DNA from: Rhizobium sp. BK376
GTDB taxonomy: Bacteria > Pseudomonadota > Alphaproteobacteria > Rhizobiales > Rhizobiaceae
Direction: 5' to 3'
NCBI RefSeq assembly: GCF_004341625.1
Contig: NZ_SLZG01000020.1
Coordinates: 37,421-101,420 of the forward strand
DNA length: 64,000 nt
Shown: positions 54,733-63,901 of the stretch, piece by piece
Layout: every line of letters begins with the position of its first letter
Numbering within the stretch: position 1 is the stretch's first letter
Notes under the pieces: model-generated
The model's input: the letters and a program-made list of their open reading frames with translations, nothing else
The model's database searches: none
What the model was told of the DNA's origin: nothing
Position numbers and translations under genes: made by a program

Positions 54733-55005
54733 TCAACCATCGATCTCGGATTTGACGATATCGCCGGAAATGGGATTGAAATAAACCTCGGCCCGTTTTC
54801 CATCCTTGTTCTTGCCGTAAATCTCATAGCAGTTTCCGGTCACCTGGAAGGTCTTGACCTTGTAGCCGGCAGCGTCGATCTTTGCCTTCATCGCTTCTTG
54901 CGACATCCATTTGGACTTCGGTTCGCTGGTGCAGCTCGGGCCGGCCAGAGCGAGTGAAGGCATGGCGGCAATAGCAGCGAGCATTATGGTCAATTTCAGC
55001 TTCAT
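54733..55005 (-). CDS. Small secreted PepSY-domain protein
   Basis: A 90-residue protein with a signal peptide (residues 1-21, ALA cleavage site). The mature domain (KIDAAGYKVKTFQVTGNCYEI then KRAEVYFNPISGDIV) is a PepSY unit, and two cysteines (CTSEP and GNCYE) may pair. AGGA sits about seven bases before the ATG. It is the first gene of the operon with cytochrome b561 and two two-component systems; the function is unknown. Confidence 0.85.
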   Translation of the reverse strand: MKLKLTIMLAAIAAMPSLALAGPSCTSEPKSKWMSQEAMKAKIDAAGYKVKTFQVTGNCYEIYGKNKDGKRAEVYFNPISGDIVKSEIDG

Positions 55006-55158
55006 ATCGTGGTCCTTTTGTTTAGGTCGCCCAATTCGTGCGGCGACGCACCAAGGACTAGTCAATCGAACCTGTCCGTTTGCTGTCGAAGGAGGCAATT
55101 AGGAGTTTAAGGAGGATGCACTGACCGTCTATGTTTGCCGTGCGATTGGAGCTGTGTC

Positions 55159-55596
55159 ATGACCCAACGTGTTTTGGTCGCCATCGTCTGCGGCGTCCTT
55201 TTTGGCATAGGCCTGGTCATCTCTGACATGGTGAACCCGGCGCGGGTGCGGGCCTTTCTGGATTTGACGGGTGCCTGGGATCCGTCGCTCGCATTTGTGA
55301 TGGGCGGGGCTCTCGTTCCGTCATCGATCGCCTATGCGATCAAGCGACGTCACAGCCGGCCGATCTTCGAGACGCAGTTCAACGTGCCCGCAAGCCGGAA
55401 TATCGACGGCTCGCTCGCTTCAGGCGCGGCGCTCTTCGGACTCGGATGGGGGTTGGTTGGCCTCTGCCCGGGTCCCGCCATCGCATCGGTCGTGATCGGT
55501 CGCTGGCAGGCGGTCCTGTTCACCGCGGCGATGCTTCTTGGCATGGTCGCCTATCGCATCGCCTCGTCCCGGCATCCGACGACGCGACACGCCTGA
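55159..55596 (+). CDS. YeeE/YedE-family (DUF6691) half transporter
   Basis: A 145-residue protein with four transmembrane helices. It carries GIGLVISDMVNPARVRAFLDL and, later, GLGWGLVGLCPGPAI with the conserved cysteine of YeeE/YedE sulfur transporters. Such half-size proteins usually pair with a second half-size subunit and are often next to blh/bigR, but neither partner nor bigR is adjacent here. Persulfide or thiosulfate uptake is inferred. TTGGAGC is nine bases before the ATG. Confidence 0.85.
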   Translation: MTQRVLVAIVCGVLFGIGLVISDMVNPARVRAFLDLTGAWDPSLAFVMGGALVPSSIAYAIKRRHSRPIFETQFNVPASRNIDGSLASGAALFGLGWGLVGLCPGPAIASVVIGRWQAVLFTAAMLLGMVAYRIASSRHPTTRHA

Positions 55597-56306
55597 TCGC
55601 GGAAACCGGGTGAGCGGGTAAGGGCGATCGCGGCGCGTCGTCTTCATCGGCCATCAGTATCTGTCATGCCACATCGATCACGTCCGATCCCCAAAACGCA
55701 TGGCTCGCCCGACGTCAATCGGCCATCACGTCAGGGCTGGCGCCAACGAAAACCGGGTGGCCCGGCGCTGCCGATTTTATCGCGCATCCGAGCAAGTGTC
55801 GCTCATCGATCGAAGGCACAGAAGATCGACCTTCCTTGTCCGGCGCGCCTTTCGGGAGAGAGCGAGCGAATTGGCGAAGGGAACGGGGACGAGCCTTGCT
55901 CTTTCGGCAGCGAGCATGTCTGCTACCTCTAAGCTTTCCACCGTGTGGGTGGCCGCGGCGTTCGCCATCGGACGACAATTACCGTCGAGCGCGGCCTTCC
56001 TGTTGATCATCTATCCCGTCTGGGACGCAGTGGCAGATTATGTTGACGCCACTCGCACAGGAGGGCGCACCCGCAATCGGACCCAAGCCTTCGTCGACTG
56101 CGCTTCGTTCGACGGGGTCACATGCCGGGCTTAGCGGCCATGCTTGGCGGCGCTTCGTAGATCAAGAGCTCATCGAACTCGCCTTCCGGACACCACATCA
56201 CGGTCCCATCCGGAGTGGCGACTTTGTCTGATATCAAAACCAGTTGGCCGATCCGGAGCGGCACCGGATAAGCGGCGCAGTTTACTGGACCAAGAAGGAG
56301 CGCGCG
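55597..56306. other. Intergenic stretch with a gene remnant
   Basis: About 700 bases. The right part (55916-56134) holds a possible membrane-protein remnant; the rest has no recognised feature. Confidence 0.4.
55916..56134 (+). pseudogene. Possible remnant of a DUF308-like membrane protein
   Basis: A 72-residue frame with AFAIGRQLPSSAAFLLIIYP and then VWDAVADYVDATRTGGRTRNRTQ, which recalls the start of rhizobial small membrane proteins with a YPxWDAxANYVDAxRxGG segment. After NRTQ the sequence loses character, so the rest was probably lost by frameshift or deletion. Evidence is by recollection of the motif only. Confidence 0.35.
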
Positions 56307-57383
56307 TCACAGCGAGGTGTAAGGCGTCGTCGCTATATTTTGCACCCGGGCAAAACATGTCACGGGCGCGCCTTTCCCATGCAGCTCTGCGTAATGTTCC
56401 GGCGACTGCGGTTTGATGAACAGGGCAACGATCTGAGGAAACCCGACCCGCAAGCCTGCTTCGATTTGGGCGATTGCCGTTTCAAGCTCCTCGGTATTCA
56501 AATCTGGTTTGAATGCGACACTTATAGCCACAAGCAGTTGATCCGGCGAAAGGTGAACGCTAACAACGCCGTTGACGGCTTTTACGGATCCGGCTGCTGC
56601 GACCGTGCCGATTATTCCTTTGACGATTTCGGGATCGGCGGGAACACCGATCAGAAGCGATTTACTTTCGGTCGCAAGTTTGAAAGCCGTCACCGCAAGA
56701 ATGGCAGCGATAACCACGGAGGCCATTCCATCGTACGCAGCATTGCCGGTTGCCATCGACGCCAACAAGCCGAGGGTTGTCACCGCTAGCCCCATGAGCG
56801 CGGCGATGCCACCAAAAAGTATCGTCATCGAGGTTGGGTCTCTCCGCCGTACAAGGGATTGGTACAGGCTCTCCTTGGACCTCCCGTGCTTGGATTTGCG
56901 AAAGGCTTCCCTCAAGCCGATGATCTCTACGGCAGCCGAACACGCGATCACGGTGAAGTTGAGGGTATGGCCCTCGATCGGAGCCGGATGGATTATTTGA
57001 CGTAAGCCTGCCAGGAAGGCGACGCCCGAGCCCAGTGAGAAAATCAGAATAGCGACCACGAAATTCCAGAAGAAAACCTCGCGGCCATAGCCGAGTTGGT
57101 GTGCAGGTGTCCCCCGTCGCTGGGAAACGATCAGGCCATAGAGGAGAATAACTTCCGTGCTCGCGTCAATAAGGGTGTGGACGCCCTCGCTGATCATCGC
57201 CGAGCTTCCCGATAGGAAACCAGCGAAAAACTTGATCGCAGCGACGATTATGTCGCCCGCGAGCGCGATAAGTACAGCTCGTTGACCCGCACCGCTCCGA
57301 TGGATCGACTGCGGATGCAGCTTCTGGGCACTGGACGCCAATCGTGGCGCAGCAACGGGATGTTTCGCGTCTAGTGCTGTCAC
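56307..57383 (-). CDS. Cation diffusion facilitator (CDF) transporter
   Basis: A 358-residue protein with six transmembrane helices. Helix 2 has the metal motif HTLIDASTE (HxxxD), helix 5 has RRDPTSMTILFGG where the second acidic site lies at the start, and the C-terminal soluble domain (about 270-350) has a beta-alpha-beta fold. It exports divalent metal (Zn, Fe or Mn class not decided) in exchange for protons. The ATG starts a short polar tail ahead of helix 1. It is monocistronic. Confidence 0.88.
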   Translation of the reverse strand: MTALDAKHPVAAPRLASSAQKLHPQSIHRSGAGQRAVLIALAGDIIVAAIKFFAGFLSGSSAMISEGVHTLIDASTEVILLYGLIVSQRRGTPAHQLGYGREVFFWNFVVAILIFSLGSGVAFLAGLRQIIHPAPIEGHTLNFTVIACSAAVEIIGLREAFRKSKHGRSKESLYQSLVRRRDPTSMTILFGGIAALMGLAVTTLGLLASMATGNAAYDGMASVVIAAILAVTAFKLATESKSLLIGVPADPEIVKGIIGTVAAAGSVKAVNGVVSVHLSPDQLLVAISVAFKPDLNTEELETAIAQIEAGLRVGFPQIVALFIKPQSPEHYAELHGKGAPVTCFARVQNIATTPYTSL

Positions 57384-57571
57384 AGGGCACCCTTCCTCGC
57401 TTCAGCCTTCGATCCTACCACGATCACTGCAGAAACTCCCGTGAACGGCAGTGCTTCGATGCAAAATACCTTCAGCCATCCCGAGCCCGCATTTCCGCGG
57501 CGACAGTCCGAACGTGGTTCATGTGGCGATGGAAAACGACAACTATTGCCCTTTTCGAGCCGAATCGCGCT

Positions 57572-58651
57572 TCAATATCCCGTCATCTCGAGGTAGCCGA
57601 CTCCGGCGTGATTTCCGGAAATACGGATTGGTCCTTCCCAATACGGGAATTGACTGTCGACCCAGGATTCATTGTTCAAGGCAGACACCGTGATATCCAG
57701 GTTCTTCGACGGAAGTTGCAATCGCCATTGAACCGGAACATCCCTCCCTCTTACCGACGCCGTCTTGAGAGGGTTGATCCTGAGTTCATTCGTAGCGATT
57801 TCCATGGGCCTGCCGTCGGGAAAAATCCATGTCCCGGACGTGAAGCCACCTCCGGAAGTATCCCGAAGACGGAAGCCCATCATTTTCGACCCATCGTCGA
57901 AATGTAGCGAAAACCAGTCCCATCCCTTTTGATTGGCGGCCAGCGGCTGGCTGGACCACTCACGGTCGAGCCAAGCCTTCCCGGTAACTTCCACGGTCTT
58001 GCCAGGCAGTTGGAGGGTTCCTGAGATCGAATAGAACGGCTGGGAGTAATAATAGCTGGCTTGGCCCTCCGCAGATTTAACCGAGTACCCATTGTCACCC
58101 TGCGACACCACCGGTCCCTTGGCGTCAAGGCTTAGCTGATATCCGAAATCAGCTCCCGTCGCCGACATCGTTAGCTCGGAAAGCTGGTCGCTGCCGTCTG
58201 GAGCGCTTGTCGCCCTGAGTACCCATTCGTCGATCCATGCGTCGAACGGACTGATGGTTACGCCTGCCTGGCCGATCCCGCCGCGTGCGAGGCGTTCTGC
58301 CGAAAATTGCCTATCGGGTGTGGTGATGGCCGCGTTGCCCATCCACACCTGCGGGCTGGACCAACCGGCCTCTTCTCCAGGAGCGGCGGCGGACCGGAAC
58401 AAGGTCCATTGAACCCCGTAATCGAGGCCATCATTGCCCTTGAGATTAGCCGTTACATACCACCATTCGATCCGGAAGTCTGGATGCGGGGCATGGTCGG
58501 CGGGGAACTGGAAATGCAGCCCGGGCTTCGGGACCGCAAAACCCTGTGCTGTCGATCCGAGGCCTGCAAAACCCTGTGCATAGCCACCTACTGCCGAGGC
58601 GACCAGCAGACCGAAAACGAGGATCGAGCGGATGCTAGCGTTCACTTGCAA
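57572..58651 (-). CDS. AttH/CrtC-type lipocalin-like secreted protein
   Basis: A 359-residue protein with a signal peptide (residues 1-25) and a paired lipocalin-like fold with the family pattern FRIEWWYVTANLKG, YGVQWTLFRSA, and WLDREWSSQPLA. Related proteins (AttH, carotenoid 1,2-hydratase) are usually encoded with an FtsX-type permease and an ATPase. Its start overlaps the permease stop region by 17 bp, so they are one operon. It probably binds a hydrophobic ligand in the periplasm. Confidence 0.87.
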   Translation of the reverse strand: MQVNASIRSILVFGLLVASAVGGYAQGFAGLGSTAQGFAVPKPGLHFQFPADHAPHPDFRIEWWYVTANLKGNDGLDYGVQWTLFRSAAAPGEEAGWSSPQVWMGNAAITTPDRQFSAERLARGGIGQAGVTISPFDAWIDEWVLRATSAPDGSDQLSELTMSATGADFGYQLSLDAKGPVVSQGDNGYSVKSAEGQASYYYSQPFYSISGTLQLPGKTVEVTGKAWLDREWSSQPLAANQKGWDWFSLHFDDGSKMMGFRLRDTSGGGFTSGTWIFPDGRPMEIATNELRINPLKTASVRGRDVPVQWRLQLPSKNLDITVSALNNESWVDSQFPYWEGPIRISGNHAGVGYLEMTGY

Positions 58652-61013
58652 ACACCTTCAGCAGTGTCGAAGGCGTAACCTTCGACAGTCTCCGTAAGGG
58701 GACGGCCGCGGAGACAAGAGCGGCGATGACCGCAAGCCCGGCCAGGCGCAACCAGTCGCCAGGAAAGAGCCGTAAGGGCAAGCGCCATCCGAATGCTTCC
58801 ACGTTGACAACCGCGAGCAAGACCCAGGCGAGAGCGATACCGACAGGGATCGCCAAAATGAGCGTCAAGAGCACAAGCAGCAAAGTCCGCCATAACTCGA
58901 GCGCGACCAGCTGCCTCCTCGTCAGTCCCATTGCCCAGACCGGTGCGAGCTGTGGCAGCCGCATTCTTGCAAGCGTCGACATACTTGCGAACAATGCAAT
59001 GCCAGCAACTCCCAGCGTCAGAACGTTCAAGGCCGCGGTGACAGAGAAAGTTTGTTCGAATATCTGAATGGATCGCTGCTTCAAACTGGCTTGATCGATG
59101 ATGTTTTGCGGGGGAAGACCGAACTGCCCGATCAGATCCTGTCTCAGTTGCTCGATCCTTCCCGGAGGTACCCGTACGCCAAACCTCAGACGCGGCACGT
59201 CGGGGTAATGGCGCGTCAACGCGTTGATCCCCACAATAGCCTGTCCGGTCGGATTGCCGTAGTCTGAATAGACGCCTGCGATGGGAAGCAGCCAACCGCC
59301 AGGTAGTGAGAGGATATCGCCAAGTCGGTGATGTCCACGCCGATAGAGCTGCTCATTGACCAAGACGGCTCTGCCACTTGCTATCTCGTCCCACGCATCG
59401 GGGCGGGCTTCGAGCAAAGGCCAGTTGTCTCGGTACGTCTTGTCATCTGCTACACCGAACACTTGCCCGGGTAAGCCATCCAGGTTCCCTTCCGTATTCC
59501 AGACTGGCAAAACCGCTTCGACGCGGGGGCGTAGCCAAGTCGCAAGTTTGTCCCCCTCCTGGTCCGTTCTTGCAGTCAGATAGAGTTCCGAAGCCAGCCT
59601 CTGGTCCAGCCAACCGGTGAAGGTTGTCCGGAAACTCGCCACCATCGTCCCCACACCGACGTTCGCCGACAGGGCGATCAGCAGGGCCATCAACGCCAAT
59701 GCGAGGCCAGGAATCTGTTGCCGAGTGTCGGCCCAGAACCACGTGGCTACCGGTTTTCTGGATAGATGTGACATCAGCGAAAGGAAAATGGCTAAGAGGC
59801 CGGGCAGCAGCAGAGCAGCTCCCAACAGCAAACAGGCAAGAACGCCGAATCCGGCGACCAGCCCGGAACCCCATCGCAGCAAGCCGAGCGAGGTCAGGAG
59901 TAGAACCATCGAAATCGCAGACTGTCCGATGATCAGTCGTTCCGACGCAAGTGCCCAGGCCCTGGGTTGGGCCGGAGCAAGAAGCGGCATACGCGATATC
60001 TGCCAAAGGCTCTGTGTCGCCGAAAGAGCTGTTCCAAATATGGCGATCGCCATCCCGCTCAGCATCCAACTGCTTCGGAATGCCAGGCTTCCATCGACGC
60101 TCGCTCCATAAAGACTTCGGAGAGTGGCCGCGACGCCGGGGAGCAGGAATGATGCCAGGAAGTATCCCAAAACGACGCCTACAGCACCCGAAATCGTGGC
60201 GAAGACCAATAGCTCGGCAGCGAGGAGACCGATCAGCGTCCTAGCCGGAACGCCAAGGGATCGAAGCGTCCGGAACGTTGGACGCCGCTGCTCGAAGGCT
60301 AATCCTATCGTCGAGTAGACGATGAAAAGACCAACGGCAAACGCAAGAAAGCCGAATGCCGTGAGGTTCAAATGGAAGCTGTCCGTGAGACGACTGATAT
60401 CGGCCTGACCATCTGGTTTTTTAAGAATGAGCTCCGCTGCGATGACCGACAGCGACTGCCTTCCAATCGGCTGATCCGGTGCGACGACCAGCCGCGAAAT
60501 CTGCAATGGCTTCGCGAGGAGCCCTTGAGCGATGCCTATGTCAGCAATGGCCGTCCCAGGTAGCAAGTTCCTGCTGATCACCAGCCTGGGGGTTGGAGAC
60601 CCCTTCAGCTCGTCGGCAGTCTCCGGCGAAACATAAACCATGCCGGGTGGAGTGATAAAAGCGGCTAGGTCGGAGGTGCTGCCTAGCGAGCCAGCGGACG
60701 CGCCTTGTGGTATGCTTATGGGGTCGATGCCAAGAAGATGGATATGGCGATTGCCGACCCTCCAGTCGCCTTCCAAAACCGGAGAAACATTCCAGCCGGC
60801 GCGGCTCAGGCGAACGAAAACATCCTGTCCGACCGTCTCCCCACTGATGGGCACCAGCTGGTCAAATCGGTCTTGGCCGAGGACAGCCGCTGCTCTGTCA
60901 TAGCTCGCCCTCGCCTCGGCATTGATTGCCTGAACTCCCGACCACAATGCGGTCGCCAGGCAGAGCCCGAGGAGCAGCAGCGCGAGCTGCATCGGTGTGC
61001 GCCACCAATGGTG
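58635..61013 (-). pseudogene. FtsX/LolE-type ABC permease, 5' end truncated by IS21 insertion
   Basis: The ATG at 60992 gives a 785-residue protein, but the frame stays open upstream to 61013 and reads HHWWRTPMQ, resembling the conserved start of helix 1, before meeting a stop inside the IS. The first part of the gene is therefore missing, along with the ATPase gene normally upstream. The rest has the usual two FtsX units: helices at about 1-20, 205-230, 255-290 and 305-330, and again near 640-760, with large periplasmic domains between. A partly functional product from the internal ATG cannot be excluded. Confidence 0.75.
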
Positions 61014-61062
61014 TCAATGCCGCGTGAATTTTCCCCAGAAGTGCCGAAGTAAAATTCCCCAC

Positions 61063-61290
61063 TTATGCCGAGGTGGACGCCGGGGAGAATTGGGTATTTT
61101 TTGGCGGCCGACCGCGCGGCTTTTGTGGTGGAGCGAATGCCGGCGGCGCGATGAGGGCTTTGGAGCGGACATGTTCCGGCATCAGTTCGGCATGCTGCCG
61201 CAGGCGGTAGCTTGATCCTTCGATCTGCACGACGACGGCATGGTGAAGCAGTCTGTCGAGCAGCGCGGTTGCGACGACTGGATCACCAAG
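61063..61290 (-). pseudogene. istB: istB C-terminal part (IS21 transposition helper ATPase)
   Basis: About 75 codons: GDPVVATALLDRLLHHAVVVQ then GSSYRLRQHAELMPEHVR and a proline/arginine-rich tail, matching the C-terminus of IstB. It is separated from its N-terminal part, which continues at 63902-64000, by an inserted cassette. IstB is the AAA ATPase that chooses and activates target DNA for IS21. The ATG seen here comes from the cassette junction, not the true start. Confidence 0.85.
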
Positions 61291-61319
61291 CATCGCAGAC
61301 TGCCCCTATTATCGACGGG

Positions 61320-61796
61320 GTGGTGCATCATGTGACTATCATTGACCCGCGCCACGGCCTTGCGGGTCAGCGTCTTGAGCTGGTGTCGGTCCAGTCCGGA
61401 CGCGGCGCGGCATTCGTTGTCGTTCGATTACCTGACGGACGCCACCGTTCAATTCGCCGGTCGATAACCGATCTTGTAACCGTTTCGCTGGAAGCGCGGA
61501 GCGAGTCGAAATCGGCGCCTCGCATCAGCGTTCGAACTCTGCTCACATTGATGCGCCATTTGGACAGCATGGTTACCTCCCGTTCTAAGGAGGTGATTCG
61601 CGATGAACGTGCAATCAAAACCGTACCGCGTAGCGTCTCAGTCCCTCGTAAAGCTTCTGACCCCGAGCACGACAGTCCCGCGTCCGTGGCTCGATCTGCC
61701 GACGGAGACGCGGAAACAACTTGCTCAAAAACTTGTCCCCCTGTTGATGCGGATGCGGTCAATCCGTGTGCCGACAAAGGTGGATCGGCATGCTGA
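61320..61796 (+). CDS. DUF5372-like cassette protein
   Basis: A 158-residue frame from a GTG. The first ~60 residues (VHHVTIIDPRHGLAGQRLEL then GAAFVVVRLPDGRHRSI) match the short beta-rich DUF5372-type domain found beside serine recombinases, with the pattern HPxxG-x-LEL...LPDGRxRSI. The rest overlaps the next gene in another frame and is less certain to be translated. Function unknown; probably supports cassette mobility. Confidence 0.6.
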   Translation: MVHHVTIIDPRHGLAGQRLELVSVQSGRGAAFVVVRLPDGRHRSIRRSITDLVTVSLEARSESKSAPRISVRTLLTLMRHLDSMVTSRSKEVIRDERAIKTVPRSVSVPRKASDPEHDSPASVARSADGDAETTCSKTCPPVDADAVNPCADKGGSAC

Positions 61797-61809
61797 GAGC
61801 GACGAGTAG
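61603..61809 (+). CDS. Small cassette protein
   Basis: A 68-residue protein with a strong Shine-Dalgarno, TAAGGAGGTGA, about nine bases before its ATG. Its sequence (RPWLDLPTETRKQLAQKL then VPLLMRMR) looks helical. It overlaps the end of the DUF5372-like frame and ends 20 bp inside the recombinase gene. The good ribosome site argues that it is translated. Function unknown. Confidence 0.65.
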   Translation: MNVQSKPYRVASQSLVKLLTPSTTVPRPWLDLPTETRKQLAQKLVPLLMRMRSIRVPTKVDRHAESDE

Positions 61810-63895
61810 CCCCGACAGCCAAGTCACCGCCGAGCATCGCGGCAAGCTTGCTTATATTTATGTCCGCCAGTCTTCCGTAAACCAGGTGCGGCATCATCAG
61901 GAAAGCACAGAGCTTCAGTATCGCCTCATCGATCGTGCCGTCGCTCTTGGCTGGCCACATGAACGCGTGCACGTCATTGATGAAGACCTCGGCAAATCCG
62001 GCTCGGGCAGCGTCGAGCGAGAAGGCTTCAAGAAGTTGATCGCGGAGATCGGACTGGGCAACGCGGGGCTAGTCATCAGCCTCGATGCCTCTCGGCTCGC
62101 CCGCAACAATCGTGATTGGCATCAGCTCCTTGATCTGTGCGCATTGTTCGGCGTTATTATTGCCGACGGCGAACGGCTCTACGATCCTTGTGCTTACCAC
62201 GACCGACTCTTGCTCGGCTTATCCGGCATCATGAGCGAAGCGGAGTTGCACCAGATCAGGCAACGCCTTCATCAGGGCGAGCGCCAGAAAGCGGCACGCG
62301 GCGAATTGCGCTTTGGCCTGCCCGCCGGATTGTCTCATGCCCTCTCGGGCCAGATCATTCTCAACCCCGATGAGGAGGTGCAGGCGAGGCTCTGCCTCGT
62401 CTTCAGCAAATTCCGCGAATTGGGAAGCGCGCGGGCGGTAATGCGCTATCTACGCAAGGAGGATTTGCCGTTGCCAATGCGTCCTCTCCATGGTCCGGCG
62501 CCGCACGAAGTCGTCTGGCAAGAGGCCACCAACCCGCGGGTGCTCAGCATTCTCCATAATCCCGGCTATGCTGGGGCCTATGTTTACGGTCGACGACGGC
62601 AGACTGGAGGGCGCATTCGTCAGGACGTGTATTTGCCACGCACAACCAAGGTTCCCATCGAAGACTGGGAGGTCTGTTTGCAAGCGGCCCATCCTGGTTA
62701 CATCGGCTGGGAGGAGTTTATGGATAACCAACGGCGATTGGAGAACAACATCAACCACTACGAAGCCGGCCATACGGGAGCGCCGCGTAAGGGCGCTGCA
62801 TTACTGCAGGGCATCGCTGTCTGCGGGCGGTGCGGCCGGCGGATGAGTTTGCGCTATAGCGGCCCCACAGGGGACTATCCCGTCTACACGTGCCGGGCCG
62901 ATCGCGGTCACGACGGAGGGCCGTTATGCCAGGAGGTGCGCGCTCTGCCCGTCGACGCACGCATCGAAGGCATTCTACTTGAGGCTCTAACGCCAGACAG
63001 GATCGCGATCGCCATCGCCGCACTGGGCCAGATCGAAGAGGAAGCACGTCAACTTGAGCGTCAATGGGGATTGCGGCGTGAACGGGCGCGCTATGAGGCG
63101 GAAAGGGCACGACGCCAATACGACGCAGTCGAGCCTGAGAACCGCTTGGTGGCCCGATCGCTGGAGCGGGGATGGGAAGAGAAGCTGCGTGCAGCCGAGG
63201 CCATCGAGCAGGATTACGAACGATGGCGGTCCGACGAACCCCTGGTTCTCAGTGAGACAGATCGCGACGGGCTACTGGCACTCGGAGAAGACCTGCCGCG
63301 CATCTGGCGTGCCTCATCGACCACGGCGGCCGAGCGAAAGAGCATCCTGCGCCTCATCATCTGCGAGGTCGTTCTCGACCAAAAGCGCCTGCGGGGCCAG
63401 GTATGGGTCAAGATCCTGTGGCAAACGGGAGCGACAAGCGAGCACTCTGTCCAAAGGCGCGTTCACACCTATGGTGACTATATCGATATCGACAAACTAC
63501 GAGCGCGCGTGACGGAGCTGAACACCGCCGGCAAAATGGACAAGGAAATTGCGTCGGTACTGAACGCGGAAGGCTTCCTTGCTGCACAGAATTGCGACTT
63601 CAAAGGTGACAATGTCTGGCTCTTGCGCAGACGTTGGGGCATTCCAACCGTCAAAATCAACGGCACGAACGCCAATCCCGCCAGGTGGCCGGACGGAACC
63701 TATTCCGTTCAAGGTGCCGCAGCAGCTCTGGGCATCACACCTCAGGTCATCTTCGATTATCTCGCCCGCGGATGGCTCAAGGGACACCAACTCGCCAAGG
63801 GTCAGCCGTGGCAAATCGATTTGACGCAGGACCAGATCGACCTTCTGCGCGCTCGCGCTCAACGCTATAGACGATCGAGGAAGAAGGCATCATGA
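61790..63895 (+). CDS. Large serine recombinase
   Basis: A 701-residue recombinase. The N-terminal resolvase domain starts YIYVRQSSVNQ with the catalytic serine at about residue 28, followed by DxxxSGSGSVEREGF and SRLARNNRDW. A recombinase domain (about 180-290), a zinc ribbon CGRCGRRM ... C (about 340-380), a coiled coil (about 420-460) and a C-terminal helix-turn-helix region (about 640-690) follow. Such enzymes integrate by cutting and religating short att sites. The ATG at 61790 is chosen over 61766 because it keeps minimal overlap with the small gene before it. Confidence 0.92.
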   Translation: MLRATSSPDSQVTAEHRGKLAYIYVRQSSVNQVRHHQESTELQYRLIDRAVALGWPHERVHVIDEDLGKSGSGSVEREGFKKLIAEIGLGNAGLVISLDASRLARNNRDWHQLLDLCALFGVIIADGERLYDPCAYHDRLLLGLSGIMSEAELHQIRQRLHQGERQKAARGELRFGLPAGLSHALSGQIILNPDEEVQARLCLVFSKFRELGSARAVMRYLRKEDLPLPMRPLHGPAPHEVVWQEATNPRVLSILHNPGYAGAYVYGRRRQTGGRIRQDVYLPRTTKVPIEDWEVCLQAAHPGYIGWEEFMDNQRRLENNINHYEAGHTGAPRKGAALLQGIAVCGRCGRRMSLRYSGPTGDYPVYTCRADRGHDGGPLCQEVRALPVDARIEGILLEALTPDRIAIAIAALGQIEEEARQLERQWGLRRERARYEAERARRQYDAVEPENRLVARSLERGWEEKLRAAEAIEQDYERWRSDEPLVLSETDRDGLLALGEDLPRIWRASSTTAAERKSILRLIICEVVLDQKRLRGQVWVKILWQTGATSEHSVQRRVHTYGDYIDIDKLRARVTELNTAGKMDKEIASVLNAEGFLAAQNCDFKGDNVWLLRRRWGIPTVKINGTNANPARWPDGTYSVQGAAAALGITPQVIFDYLARGWLKGHQLAKGQPWQIDLTQDQIDLLRARAQRYRRSRKKAS

Positions 63896-63901
63896 CATCA
63901 T

